Origin: Tanypteryx hageni
Lineage: Eukaryota > Arthropoda > Insecta > Odonata > Petaluridae
Length of the DNA stretch: 64,000 nt
Reading direction: 5' to 3'
NCBI GenBank assembly: GCA_028673005.1
Contig: CM054116.1
Span: 147,681,173-147,745,172 of the forward strand
Each line of letters opens with the position of its first letter. Position 1 is the first letter of the stretch. Of this stretch, positions 10,880 to 22,254 are shown one piece after another. The position numbers and the translations under genes are program-made. The notes beneath the pieces are model-generated. The model did not search any database, was not told the DNA's origin, and saw only the letters and a list, made by a program, of their open reading frames with translations.

Positions 10880-10905
10880 AAAATGGCTATTTTCTAATGG
10901 GTTAA
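10880..10905 (+). repeat. piggyBac-like right terminus with TTAA
   Basis: Read on the minus strand, TTAA is followed by CCCATTAGAAAATAGCC. Ends starting CCC next to TTAA are typical of piggyBac, and it lies 150 bp after the transposase stop. No left end was found, fitting a 5'-deleted copy. Confidence 0.5.
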
Positions 10906-11467
10906 AGGTCACTTTAAAAGCAATGAGGTTGTTGCCATAGTTTTTATACATTTCTATTGTTGAAAAGAGGAAAAATTTACATTTTGTTCCAATTTAAAGT
11001 AGATATTTACACTAATTCGGTATGTATTTGTATTCTGCTTTAAGAAATTAAGAACTCCATTCTTTCAGCTAGACAACTGTTCTTTTCCTGAATTCATACC
11101 CCAATTTTAAGTAATTTAAAAATGTATTTTTCGAAAGCTTTGCACTGAATCCCATGCTTTTCTTATGGGTATCTATTGAAATGGAACATTGGGGTTAAAA
11201 TAAACCTCTTAAGTATTAACTTTTTTCGATATTTGGTTTTTCTTGTCAGTTGTCCACTTGACATACCTACATGCCAAAATTCAGATTTCTAGACCTTCTA
11301 GAAATACATAAGAGTCAGTGAGTGAGGCACAAGTAGCTTATTATTATAGATAATAGTATGACGGTTAACATAAAATATCACAGAGTGATTGCTCATGCAT
11401 CCACCTATAATTTCACTTTGCCTATAATGAAATATCAAGTTCCAGGATGTTTCACTTTGTGACTCAC
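10906..11467. other. AT-rich, no gene seen
   Basis: No ORF or repeat recognised. If the exon at 11468-11634 is real, this is intron sequence downstream of it. Confidence 0.3.
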
Positions 11468-11634
11468 CATGCAATTACCAGAATGTTTTATTCTCAGCAT
11501 AGAAACAGCTTCTGCCAGCATTTCTTCTTGTGCAACTTCATTTGTTTCGATGACTTCATTGGCACCACAAATGATGACAGGAAACCACAAGGCAATGATA
11601 CGTTCAGTGACATATGCAAGCTCCATTGAGACAA
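11468..11634 (-). CDS. Tensin-type phosphatase-like exon (host exon candidate)
   Basis: The minus-strand exon is 167 bp, between an acceptor (GGCCTAG, exon starts 11634) and a strong donor (ATG/GTGAGT). It encodes MELAYVTERIIALWFP, the signature that opens the PTEN-like domain of tensins (compare Y-x-T-E-R-I-I-A..FP), and later EAVSMLRIKH with NCMV, matching the conserved ..ML..KHG.NY.V. Tensins link integrin adhesions to actin. The middle segment (residues after FPV) is not one I recognise, and KHSGNCMV departs from the usual KHGDNYMV, so this may be a divergent, duplicated or decaying exon. No neighbouring tensin exon is visible. Confidence 0.55.
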
Positions 11635-12357
11635 CTAGGCCCATGAAATAAATAATAAAAATATTTTATTGAAACAACAGATTTTTAAATGTCGTTCTTT
11701 CTAGTATATATGTACATACATGGTTGCCATTCACTTTTTTACAAAGTAATCATTATTATTGCAGAAACTCTTTTATCTATTTGTAAGACTTTTGCTTAAG
11801 GTTAAGAAGTGAGGAAACACAAATGGGTAATCAAATTAAAAACACCATTACCTTTACAAAATAGTTAAAAATATGAACAAGCAGTTTCCAATCTCCACTC
11901 TTCACTAAATAACGCATATTCTCATGCTATACAGACAACTCTTGTATAAAAAAAGGTAAAAAGCAAAAAATCGGACATGGTGGACAAATTGAATTCATGG
12001 CATAAGGAAATTTATGCAAACAGAGCCCTCATGATGGGCCATTTGTAAATTGGGCTCGGATAGAAACATTTTCGGCCACTAATATGTCAGGCGATGAGTA
12101 TATCAAGAACTAGAGAGGAATATTCATTACTTAAGATATTTGACTACTCAATATTAGTGACCCAGCAATCTTTAAATCTATTTCAAAATTTTATTTTATT
12201 GAAATACGAAAAAAGTCGACCTTGACGAAAATAAGTCATGGTAAACTTTCCATGTAGGTCCTTATTCAATAACAGAAAATTAAAAACTCTCATCACACAG
12301 AACAATTACAAACCCACTTATGCATATGTAGTGCCGAGATGAGGGTGGGACATAGGC
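11635..12357. other. AT-rich, no gene seen
   Basis: Nothing recognised. Possibly intron upstream of the tensin-type exon on the minus strand. Confidence 0.3.
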
Positions 12358-12430
12358 AGGGTTGCCAACTCTTCATGACAGCTAAGTACATTTACAAATT
12401 TTAAGTAGGACATTCAAAAATTTAATCATA
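12358..12430 (+). repeat. CAGGGTTGCCAAC transposon tip
   Basis: CAGGGTTGCCAACTC has the form of a hAT-like end. Reverse-oriented GTTGGCAACCCTA and TTGGCAACCCTA occur at 19714 and 19971, but flanking 8-mers do not match, so I do not pair them. Confidence 0.35.
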
Positions 12431-12596
12431 TTTTCACGGATACTCATAGAACAAAAATAATTTACAATCATATTATGACAACGATATTATAAATTGGCCA
12501 CTAAGACCAGATGGCAACAGTCAGTCAATAATCGAATACTAGTACATAATAATTCAAAGAAAATTTGACTTGAAGTAAACCAACACATTGATGACA

Positions 12597-12822
12597 GTTA
12601 GTATTACATCTATATGATGTCACCCTTTTAGTGGATGTCAGGGGGTGTAGTGCACCAAAGTTCCCTATTTTTGCTATGTTACCTTTTCCTATTATGTTCT
12701 CTTATCATCCTAGGGAAAACTGATTCTCTATATTGCTCCATCCTACAGTCAATCTCGCAAATCTTATCCTTGCTGTCTTACCTTCTGAGATACATCAGGC
12801 TTCTGATAAGATCTACCATTTA
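12597..12822 (-). mobile_element. LINE 3' fragment, same family as 48608-49497
   Basis: On the minus strand the sequence follows the 3' end of the LINE nested in the Tigger element: shared words include CTTATCAGAAGCC, GATGATAAGAGAACATAATAGG and TTTGGTGCACTACACCCCCTG. It ends in a GGTGAC....TGTAAT tail like the other copy. Only the last codons and the 3' UTR remain; coding is destroyed by stops. Confidence 0.8.
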
Positions 12823-13499
12823 AGTGGTTCCCAAACTTGGATCTGTGGATCCCAAGGGATCCGTGAGGGTTCCTCAAGTGATCTGCAAACAAATTTCCTT
12901 AATGGCGGATACTAGTGTAGAGGAGCACAAAGAATGAACATGTCCCTAAATGGACTGTCAAGAAGTTATTACCCAAATAATGTCTTATGAATTGTTTTCC
13001 TATAGTGCTCAGAATATAAACACGTCAGTGCTTTATATGGGCAAAGTTTTTGAGCAGTAGATATTCACTTTCTGAAATTTCCCTGTTCTAGACCTTTGTT
13101 AAAAGCCCACAAAGAATCTATAGTGTTACCACCACTATTTCTTTTAGTTTCAAGTATGCCTTGGAATACTGGTTGTGAAGCACTATGCTAGATTTCCATC
13201 CAAAAATCTGCAACAGAAAGCAGAAACAAATAAAATATGGCAGTCAAATAATAGGCAGTGCTGGTGTGCAATTAGCGTGAACATATTTGCATTAATAGTG
13301 TTCTAATTTATCACCTCGAAAGGATTTGCTGTAAAACGAATGCCACAATAACTGAAAATATCTCTTCAACATTCTATTATATAGGAAATTGTTTCAAACA
13401 AAGGTTGTAGGAAATTAAATTACCTGCAACTTGTATTCCAGTATGTTTTTACATTTATCAAATATTAAAGCAAATATTTCAAAAACTGATGTGACAAGA
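12823..13499. other. hAT-like tip and unassigned sequence
   Basis: AGTGGTTCCCAAACTTGG at 12824 looks like a decayed hAT end. The rest shows no coding signal. Confidence 0.3.
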
Positions 13500-13800
13500 G
13501 TAAACACCCACTTTCGGTTGACTGATTTTTACCAAAATCTAATCAGCACGTCTTCCTGTAACAAAAATGTCATATATAAAATTTCACACTGATCTGATAA
13601 TTAGTTTTTGAGTTAGAGCACCCACAAAATTCCAGTCACAGACATGCAGACACACACACACCATGACATCATCAAGAAAATAGTCAAAACATGTTCGGGG
13701 GACTTTAAATCATGTATTTTCATTGAAATCTCGAATTCGATTTTGTTCATGAAAACAATACTTTCTCTATACTTAGTAGATGGAGGAAGTAAAGATAAAG
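13500..13800 (-). repeat. Dispersed repeat, inverted partner of 38885-39330
   Basis: The reverse complement contains GAGAAAGTATTG, TTCATGAACAAAATC, CCCGAACATGTTTTGAC, a short TG run and GGGTGCTCTAACTCAAAAACTA, in the same order as 38885-39330. There the TG core has grown to a ~240-bp microsatellite; here it is only a few repeats. Confidence 0.8.
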
Positions 13801-14239
13801 TACAGGTATTTTTCATTAACCTGTGAGTCTAACTCGCAAATCATTTCAGAATCTTAGCTACAGACAAACGGACGGATAAGAAAAAACTGAAGGATTTTTA
13901 TCACCATAAAAGTAGGTAAAAGTTACTAGAAAAACATTAAGTCATTGGATTTCCCATTCAAATTTATTGTCACCATATCACATACACTGCAATGAACTAT
14001 TCCAAATTAAATCAACTTAATTGAGAATATATAAAATGACACTTACCCATTATACACCAAATGGTTGTCGTTTTTCTCAATGGCAGTTAGAAATGCTACG
14101 ATTTATTTTTTACAATAAAAAGGTATATATTCATTAGTTCCTATTTTTTCTTTCATTAAGCTTTCCAAAAATGTGAATACATAATCTATATAAAATTGCT
14201 TTAAATAATTATGATTGGAAGCTCAATGTAAACTTATTG
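13801..14239. other. AT-rich, no gene seen
   Basis: Contains a GGACGGA motif near 13869 like those opening several dispersed repeats here. Otherwise nothing recognised. Confidence 0.3.
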
Positions 14240-14720
14240 CTAGTAGGTATTAAGATGAAAAACAAATGGAAAACGAAACTTATCCAGCTCGATGTTGTGT
14301 TGGTCTGTGAGTTTGTATAAGGTGATATTAAAATCCAAATCTGTGCTCATGATTGTATTGCGATTTTTATATATATGTAAGTTTTCCAAAGCATTAAGTG
14401 AATTATTGGATGAAATAAGTAATTTGATGTCGTTTAAGTTGATGCCATGTCCTGTCTCTAATATATGTTTAGCTACGCTGGATTTTTCAAATTTATAGTG
14501 AGCTATATGTTCTTTGAACCATGTAATTATTTTCCTCTTTGTTTGTCTTATATATTGTTTATTGCAATGTGAACATTGTATTTTATAAATTCCTGATTTG
14601 TCTAGGTCTTCTGTTTTGTCTTTCGTGCTGTCTAATAAATTTTCCAAGATGAGTGGGTTCGTATAAACTGTTGAGTATTTCTTATATTTTATGGCTGAAG
14701 GAGTTTTATCTTATTTTAAA
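14240..14720 (-). pseudogene. Penelope-like element, GIY-YIG endonuclease end
   Basis: 135 codons carry a GIY-YIG nuclease domain: KSGIYKIQCSHCNKQYI, then the helix with FKEHIAHYK and VAKHILETGHGI. The linker upstream (KYKKYSTVYTNPLI, to about 14720) is also open. This arrangement closes Penelope-like retroelements, where the nuclease follows the reverse transcriptase. Two key positions look changed: YIG reads YIR and the conserved Arg of the helix (normally R-x-x-E-H) is Trp, so activity is doubtful. The element's 5' coding part lies in the opposite orientation at 15420-16215, and the reverse transcriptase itself is absent. Confidence 0.8.
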
Positions 14721-15419
14721 TGTGCTAGCCATAAGTTTACATTGAGCTTCCAATCACAAACGAGCAATTGCAGCTTTTCCAGCTCAATTCGGTATCTGTA
14801 AGATGCTGGGTCTGGCAGTCTTTCTTGTTGCCTTTGGTTTGCCGTGATCATGAATTCGCAATCATAGGCTTCTTGCCCCTGCCATCGATGTTGTGTTGAT
14901 AATTTATTGTCTGTTTTATATGCCAGAAGTGTTGTTTTGGCATTTTCCTTTGGTTGGGTTCCTGTCAGACATCTAGTCTGTCAGTCTTTTGTTGTTTGCT
15001 TTGTCCCATCAGACGTCTACCTGACATTTCGAATTGTTGACTTTTACACGGCTTTGGTTGGTTGCCTAGATCGCGATTTGCGATTGTGTCGACCCTTTGG
15101 CTCGGCCATCGCTGTTGGTGATAATCTTCGTGTTTCTTGTCGTTTCATACCTCTTTTACTGTTCGACTACCATGATCGTGTTCTTATGATTGGTTTTTTA
15201 ATCCTTGTCCAATCTTTTTTAAACTCTGTTTTAACATTTTATTAGTTGACTACCTTGATCGTGTTCTACAATCGTTTTTAATTTTCAAATTTTTAATTTT
15301 TCAACTTTTTTAACCCTTAAAACCTTTTTTGGCTTATTGGGACATTTATTGTTGGTGTTTCCCTGTCCTATTTGTCGTCACTCTGATTTGTTCTTTCATA
15401 CCTTGACATGTCATTATAT

Positions 15420-16215
15420 ATGGAAAAAACTGTTATTACATTACCAACTAAGGATCTCAACCGTTTTCACAATTTACATACTAGGATCAACAACATAGCA
15501 GCTGATATAAAATTTTTGAAACTATGTAAAGAAAAAAAGTTACCCCAAAGTTCATGAACATGTTTCCTAAAACAAAAAATAATCAATTTACATCGAAAGT
15601 TATATAAATAGCCACAAACAAATGGTTTCAATTGGAAATTAGAAGACTTTATTCCAAGAGAAGTTTCTTAGAAATACAAACTTACAACTTACATTTAAAA
15701 GTAACCAAACATTTAAATAATTTTGGCTTTGAAACATGGAATACTTTTGAACAAAAAATGCAGGAGATAAACAAAAAAATGTCAACCCTTGATAAAAAAC
15801 TACATAATCTTATCAAAAAATCTGAGTTCAAAACATAAAATAAGTTTAATCAATACAACCATATCCCAAAAAGATTTTAACTCACAAAAAATTTATCCAA
15901 TAAATCCTTTTCGTTCGATGAATTATCATTGCTGCATCTGGGCTTGAAGTTTGCCCTCCCACCCAAGAAACCACCCATAGACAAAATAGTGACAAGTATT
16001 GAAAGATCCATTGTGCCCTTTGATGAAAATTCCAAAAATTATTGTCGACAAGCATGTGCAGCACAATTGAAGGACAACATGAACAAGTAAACTAATAATA
16101 ACCATATAAAATACTTACATACTATTAAACAGCTGAAGAACAAAGATTGTTTTTACATTAAAGCGGACAAAGGAAATACCACAGTAATCATGGACAAAAC
16201 ACAATACAGTAAACT
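15420..16215 (+). pseudogene. Penelope-like element, N-terminal coding part
   Basis: Decayed coding in several frames. Recognisable pieces in order: DIKFLKLCKEKKL, EINKKMSTLDKKLHNLIKK, then FDELSLLHLGLKFALPPKKP (the ..LS.LE.GLKFAP.P.. motif of PLEs), and finally IKADKGNTTVIMDKTQY, the KADKGN motif just before the reverse-transcriptase core. Sequence homology stops at about 16215, before the polymerase. Stops and frameshifts separate the pieces. Orientation is opposite to the GIY-YIG piece at 14240-14720. Inverted and partial tandem copies are common for Penelope insertions. Confidence 0.65.
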
Positions 16216-16720
16216 TAGGTTTACCATCTTCTGTACACAGAAAAGGAGGGCATTTCCATGTTTTTGGGTGAAAAAAGAGGACAAAAAAGGTGGTCCTGAA
16301 TTTAAGAAAGAGGACAAAAAAGAGGTAAAATTTATTGATGCAAACAATAAAAAAGTACAATGTAACCAATATTTACTTATGTTTTGGATTAGCCCATTCA
16401 TATTTGTCTTGTGAAATAATTTCTTTCATTATCTTTGTATTGCCTCTCAAGTATGTATCAGTGCATGACATATGTTTGAAATTGCACTGCAAAAACATAA
16501 TACCTTTCACAGACTTAACATTAAAGCTATTCCTTTTTTTTGTCCACTGACTGCATTGCATTGTGAGGTGGAATTGTGAAGAAAAACTGGGCAATTTTCA
16601 TTATTTCTGAATGACATTCAATATTCTTTGAATTAGTAAAATATTTGACCCACTTTTGATATGCAAGCATGTTTTTAGAGTCTTCATTATTAATTTGACC
16701 TTCAACAAATTTCTTGAGAT

Positions 16721-16751
16721 TGTTCAATAATAATAATAATAATAATAATAG
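16721..16751. repeat. (AAT)n microsatellite at LINE 3' end
   Basis: About nine ATA/AAT units. On the minus strand this is the ATT-rich tail that closes the LINE at 16879-17880, as in many LINE families. Confidence 0.8.
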
Positions 16752-17880
16752 TTAATTGGTCCAAAGATCAAAGTACATTGATGTAGGACAAGTCAGGACA
16801 GTACATAGTAAAATTACAATTGGTGTATTATTACGCAGGTAATGGGTCCATCATATAGTCACTGAGGCTATAATAAAGTTAATTTTGCAGGAAAATCCTT
16901 AACTTATGCTTGAAAGCTGAAATTTCTCTCGTGATTTTCAGTTCATGAGGGAGGTGATTGTATAAATGCAATCCCATCACTTTAGGGCCAAGAGCAGTTG
17001 CTTGAGTACAAACATAGAGAACATGTAAATCACTATGCTGCCTAGTGTTATAGCTGTGAATAATCGAATTTTCCTCATATTCATTTAAATTCATTCTAGT
17101 ATGTATCAGAACTATCATAATGTATATGCATGGTACTGGTAAAATATTTAATATTTTAAAAATAGGTCGGCATGGAGCATCATAAGATGCACAGGCAATC
17201 AGTCTAGAAACTCTTTTTTGAATCCTAAATATGGAGATAGCATGCGGGGAAGAGCCCCAAAAAAGTATACTATATATAATATGTGAGTAAAACTCGCCAT
17301 AATCTAGAGTTAAAAGAACATCATCAGACACAGTGGATCTAATAGACCTTATAAGGAAACAGATAGAACTAAGCTTACTAGCTAGATTACGAATATGGGC
17401 TTCCCACAAAATATGAGAATCAATACATACTCCCAAGAAATTTGTTCTTTCCACCTGAGGAATAGCTTTCTCATTAATATCAACAGTAAGAATTTTATGA
17501 GGTTTATTGGCATACGAGAAATATATCAGCTGTGATTTGTCGACATTGAGGGTTAGAAAATTATTTTGACACCAATTATTTAAAAGCTGAGCAACCAACT
17601 TACTATTATTTAACAAACCATCAAAACAAGATGAGGAAAGAATAAAATTTGTATCATCAGCATAAAGTATGGGGTTAATACCGTTAGCAAGAGGGATATA
17701 GTTTGGAAGGTCATTAACATATAACAAAAAATACAGGGCCTAACACAGAACCCTGAGGAACACCATTAGTTACAACCATTCCTGGAGAGGTATATTTTTT
17801 ACCATTATTTGAGATTACCACATGCTGACATCTATTGCATAAGTAGGACTCAAAATTGCCGAATGGAACACCACTTTAAC
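16752..17880 (-). pseudogene. LINE reverse transcriptase (Jockey/Nimb-like), 5'-truncated
   Basis: Minus-strand coding from about 17880: a FGNFESYLCNRCQHV stretch, then NGVPQGSVLGPVFF, a frameshift near 17727, then YVNDLPNYI and ILYADDTNF with the YADD site. The thumb and C-terminus follow (NVDKSQLIYF, NFLGVCID, GSSPHA, HSYNTRQHSDLH, GLHLYNHLPHELK). It ends at 16879 with a stop and a short 3' UTR and ATT tail. Fingers and endonuclease are missing. The LINE at 51490-52478 is related by the same C-terminal layout. Confidence 0.8.
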
Positions 17881-18241
17881 TGAAAATGTCGAACGATAGT
17901 TTGTGCAAGGTAAAAGAATTTCGTTAAAAACATTAAAATGATTTTGGAATTTGCTTCTCGGCACAAGTTCAGCTACAGAAAGAATGTTTTCTATCACAAA
18001 TGCTTTGTGGACAGGCGAAAAGAACCATTTCCTCGTTGGAAACATCAAAGCAGTGGTAGTGACCAAAGCTCATTTTCGAGAACTTTCGTGCAACGACTTT
18101 TACAATTTGCTTACAAACAATCCCAAATTACTGCAAGAATTATCTTCGTCCGCAAAGTACAAAATGACTGCGCAAGAGGATGAATCATCAACTCTCATAC
18201 CAGCTTCAGAACCAACTCCTTCAACATCAGTTGCAAATTAA
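17880..18241 (+). pseudogene. hAT transposase C-terminus
   Basis: Open to the stop at 18241. It encodes GTSSATERMFSITNALWTG, the SS..ERxFS motif of the hAT dimerisation domain, then NIKAVVVTKAHFRELSCNDFYNLL and a Ser/Thr-rich tail. This tail form (CNDFY..L, LL.E..SSAKY) is seen in GTF2IRD2-like hAT transposases, the same group as the N-terminal piece at 52903-53690. Everything upstream of the dimerisation domain is gone; the LINE at 16752-17880 abuts directly. Confidence 0.75.
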
Positions 18242-18380
18242 TTGCAAATAAAACTTAATAAATATTTAAATAGCAAATTTATTCGTTGTTCATCCACCTA
18301 TGGATTGTTAAGCTAATTTCTATTTAGCCCCAGTTGGGATTATGCTTTTGAATGACTTTTTTTCATTGAATTAAAATTAA

Positions 18381-19498
18381 AAGCACTATTATCTTCGTGA
18401 TGTCCGTCCGTCCGTCAGTAATGCGCATATATCAGGAAAGAATTGGCTAAACTGATTTCAACCAAATTTGGTATATATAATATTCTCATAAATTAATGAC
18501 CAAAATGGCATATTTTGACCAGATCCATTCAGCAGGGGTGCCACAATTGTAAAGTTTAACTTTTCGGTAACTGTGAATTTGGAAGGAATTGAGAGAACCG
18601 ATTTTGTCGGAAGGAGGTGTGTAACATAGAAAAACAAAATCAAGATGGTTAATATAAATATAGAAAGCAGGGCTGCCACAATACAAGAAATAAAAAACAT
18701 TCTTTTTACGCATATTTGTGTTGAAATCGATTTGAACCAAATTATAATATTAATAATGTACACATATATAGAAAACCATAATAGCATATTTAAACTGTAT
18801 CAGCCAAACAAGGGTGCCACAGTTAAAAATTAATTTCTTTCACTAATTATGAAGTTGGAAGGAATTGGCCAAATTTCAGTTATATTTGTATACAAGATTT
18901 ATACAACACACCATAATGAAATCAAGATGTTTAAAGCTGAGCTAAAGAGCAGGGCTACCACAATAAAAAGTAAAATAATATTTCTTTAACACTTAATTCT
19001 CGAGAACTGACAACATAGCTTTTAACCAAATATGATGTATATAATCTTTATATAAATAAATAACAAAATTATTATATTAAAACTGGGTCGACAAAACAGG
19101 GCTACCACAATATCAAAGTTAGAATTTGTCTGTAACTATTAATTTCGATGGTATTGACTGAACGGATTCCAAAGAAATTTCGTTTGTAGAGAGAGTATAG
19201 AATTGGGAATAATTTTGGAACGAGTAAAAAGTCTGCTATGACCGGGAATCGAACCCGAGTCTTCCACTTGCCGGGCGGATATTCTACCACTGAACTATTG
19301 TAGCAGATCAATTTTCTCGTTTCTGAACGCGGATGTATAGAATGACAAAACGAAATGAACATGTTAAAAACGGATTGCCACAATATAAGGAAAAATATTT
19401 TTCATTTCAAAGCAAATATATTAGTATACGATTATACTATGGTGATTTTGACGAAAATCACTTCTGTACAACGGGGAACCCGTGTGCATCCCTACTTG
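18381..19498 (+). mobile_element. 145-bp-modular element, copy 3
   Basis: Starts AAGCACTATTATCTTCGTGATG with a TCCGTCCG run. Monomers begin near 18533, 18668, 18809, 18950, 19097 and 19371; the last step is long because a 130-bp tRNA-like piece is inserted. The end has ACGGGGAACCCGTGTGCATCCCTACTTG. Same six monomers in the same order as the other copies. No ORF. Confidence 0.85.
19203..19332 (-). mobile_element. tRNA-like fold-back insertion
   Basis: About 130 bp between two GTATAGAAT copies (19194-19202 and 19333-19341). On the minus strand it reads as a tRNA: 7-bp acceptor stem TCTGCTA/TAGCAGA, GTTCAGTGGTAGAAT (A box), an anticodon-like stem TCCGC/GTGGA, and GGTTCGATTCCC (B box). It is closest to tRNA-Gly in D and T arms, but acceptor pairing is shifted by about three bases and the loop would read GGC rather than GCC. 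Outside the acceptor stem the two ends continue to pair (AACGAG.AAAA). I read it as a SINE- or MITE-like insertion rather than a working tRNA gene. Confidence 0.65.
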
Positions 19499-21040
19499 TT
19501 TAATTTTTAAAATCTGATCACCATATTGTATAACAAAGCATGTGATGATAAAAATATTAAATCAATGTATCGGAATCGGAAAAGTGAAAATTTTCCCCAA
19601 AATTTCATATTGTATTTTATTTCTTTAGAAGTCTAGAAAAACTCGCTTAACTGAAGAAATTATACGGAGCCCGGATACAAATCCCTAGATCCGGAGTCTT
19701 CAGGTCAAAACGACACTGTTGGCAACCCTACTCGCATCCGTATTTGGTAATAAATGTGTGAATGTGTGGAATTTGACTAAGTTAATTTAATTCTTTTAAC
19801 TCCACACATCATTACCTAAATATATTTTTAATGTGTCGATGTTTTTCATGCCTACAGAATTGGTTCAATTTTTTCAAATGAACCAAACTTCCGTTTTGAA
19901 AAATCCTGCGAAAATTTTGTCCAATTTTCTTTGTAAATTTCGGGTAATGTCCCGTTTTCCCCTTTTTGAAATTGGCAACCCTAAAATAACCGTATGCTGT
20001 AAAATGCATAATCTATATAAATAAAAATTACCATGAATATAAAATTCACGGTGTTTCACCATGTGGAACTGTTCTATTTTCCATTTTATTTGTTCGACAA
20101 TGAGGATCAAGCTCATTTTATTGCCATTTGCCTTACTACCCCTTGGTTAGGGTCCTGGGAGATAAATATTTAAGTATAAGAGCTCCGTGTATCGCAAAGT
20201 TTGAGAAATCGTGGCTTAAAGAGTGTGGAGCGTTGGGAAGTTACCTTTCTGTCTGTCCTCACAGGTGGAACCATTGTCGTAGTCACCCCGCTCAATTGCC
20301 ACGTCGGATGCCTCATCTGGCACCGCTACTGCTTCCTCCCTTTGCCTACTGGCGCCCTCTATTCCACCCGGGAGCCATGGCTGCTTGCTCGATTCCATCT
20401 AAAAAACATCGGCACAATATACACATTGCACAAACTTTCTCATGTAGGAGGTACTTATGCATCTGTCTCACAACACTTTCCTAACTGGAAGGAACTCATA
20501 CTGCTACATAAGCAACAAAACTGCAGAAAATGTTTTCTCTACGTAAATGGTAATTATATATTGATAACCTCATATATGTGAAAATCAAACTTCATAAATA
20601 CTTAAACAATGCATAATAAATAATAAGTATTACACGTGGATTGGCGAAGGCACTTGGGCGCAGAAGCATTATTGCAGAACGAAGATTGTTGAGCGACGTG
20701 AGAGACCTGGGGAGAGTGATCATAGCAGATAGCCGACAAACTAACATATTATTATGTCGCTGGACGTTATAGTTTGTTTTAGAAAGATGGCTTATGTAGT
20801 ATTATTTATGACTCCAAGCTCTATAACTGAATTTTTTAGATCAAAATCATTCCAGCCTTTTTTAAAAAACATTGAATTTTTGTGAAAATCGACAAGAATA
20901 AACTAGCATTGATTGTTGCACTATATCGTTAATCTCTTCAAAATTTCTAATCTGGATAATGTTATGCCTAATTAGTAAATATGATAACATTTTGTTCAAC
21001 TGTTTAGGCTATTGAGATACACACAAATCGCCAGACAGAC
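19499..21040. other. Unassigned, with two TTGGCAACCCTA tips
   Basis: Reverse-oriented transposon tips (GTTGGCAACCCTA at 19714, TTGGCAACCCTA at 19971) and a weak inverted repeat ATGTGTGGA...TCCACACAT near 19751-19809. An open frame at 20201-20581 resembles nothing I know. No gene called. Confidence 0.35.
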
Positions 21041-21776
21041 GGAATGGCGAAAGCTATATTTTTATGCGTTCTTTGCGCGAAGTGAGCGCATATAGGGGAG
21101 GTCGTTTCCGTCCGTCCGTCCGCATGTTAAAACTCGGAAACCGGTTGACGTATTTTGATGAAATTTGGTATTGGGGAGTTTTGCTGAAATTGGTCGATTG
21201 ATTCCAATTTTAGTTAAAATCGTACAACAATTACGACCACTATACATTAAGTCCTACATGTAGTTTACAATGTTCCTTTGTTTCAACTAGGGAACTATTT
21301 GACATATTGTAATGAAATTTGGTATTTGGGAGTTTTATAAAAATTAATTTGCCGATTCCGATTTTTTTAAAAATCGGACAATAATTACGACTACTTTACA
21401 TGAAGACCTACATGTATTTTACAACGTGCCTCCCTTTCTTCTCGTTATATTGAGAACATTGTGAAATCTCAAAGAACGCCTTTGGAAACTATGTGTACTC
21501 CGAAATGTACTTCGATATTTTGCGATTACAAAACTTTCTATATAATACATAAATGAGAAAGTAAACAAGATGCTCCAAACGGAACTTATGATGTCTACTT
21601 TCCACATAATTATATATTTAATACTAATATTGGCTTTAAAGCTTTAAAATCATCGTGCATAACTTGCTCTTCGTGTTCCAAAATTTAGCATTATAAAATA
21701 TTACAAATACATTCAAACTGAAAACTAAATTGAATACGCGTATTTGTGTGGCAAAAATAACGCGTCTGTAATAGGC
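21041..21776 (+). repeat. Dispersed repeat R, left half (split by hAT)
   Basis: Opens near GCGCGAAGTGAGCGC with GTCCGTCCGTCCGC, then AAATTTGGTATT.GGGAGTTTT twice. From 21565 (CTACTTTCCA, TTTAATACT, ATTACAAATACATTC, ACGCGT) it parallels 26735-26925. The repeat is broken at 21776 by the hAT and resumes at 37669. Confidence 0.65.
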
Positions 21777-22254
21777 CAGTGGTTCTCAACCTTTTTCGGT
21801 GATTTTTAATTTTCAGCGGTGTCGTGTACCCCCCTCTTCCTGCTTGGATTTTATGATCAAGGTTTTCTTATATAACAAAATAACTATTATGACATTTAAT
21901 ATAATATTATATTTTAACCACCTTTTCAAAAATTACTCTTGTAATTTATAAAGACGCTTTATTAATGTACTTACCATATCTATCGGACCATAAGACTACG
22001 GACTAAAAGAGGCACCAAGGTTATGCATTTAAAAATTTAGGAAACAGAATTTCATTCTTTCTTTACGTTAACTTATATGTATATAAAAGCAAAAATGAAG
22101 CAATCCAGAACAGCAACGCAGCTCAAAATTTCAAGTGTTCTTACTCATCATAAAAAATCCAAAAAGTCTCATTACTGCTGCCACACTCAATAATATGTAT
22201 GCACTTTACAGTTGAGGTAGACTTAGTAGAGTTACAATGTTGAAGAAGTAACAC

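Noticed and set aside
19232..19312. Functional tRNA gene
   Set aside because: Acceptor pairing is shifted, the anticodon loop is abnormal, and it lies within a short insertion with target duplication.
12358..19728. A single 7.4-kb hAT bounded by CAGGGTTGCCAAC and its inverse
   Set aside because: Flanking 8-mers do not match, and intervening elements have their own explanations; the tips are common in many families.
20128..20581. Overlapping 118- and 126-residue open frames
   Set aside because: No recognisable motif, splice context or codon pattern to support a gene.
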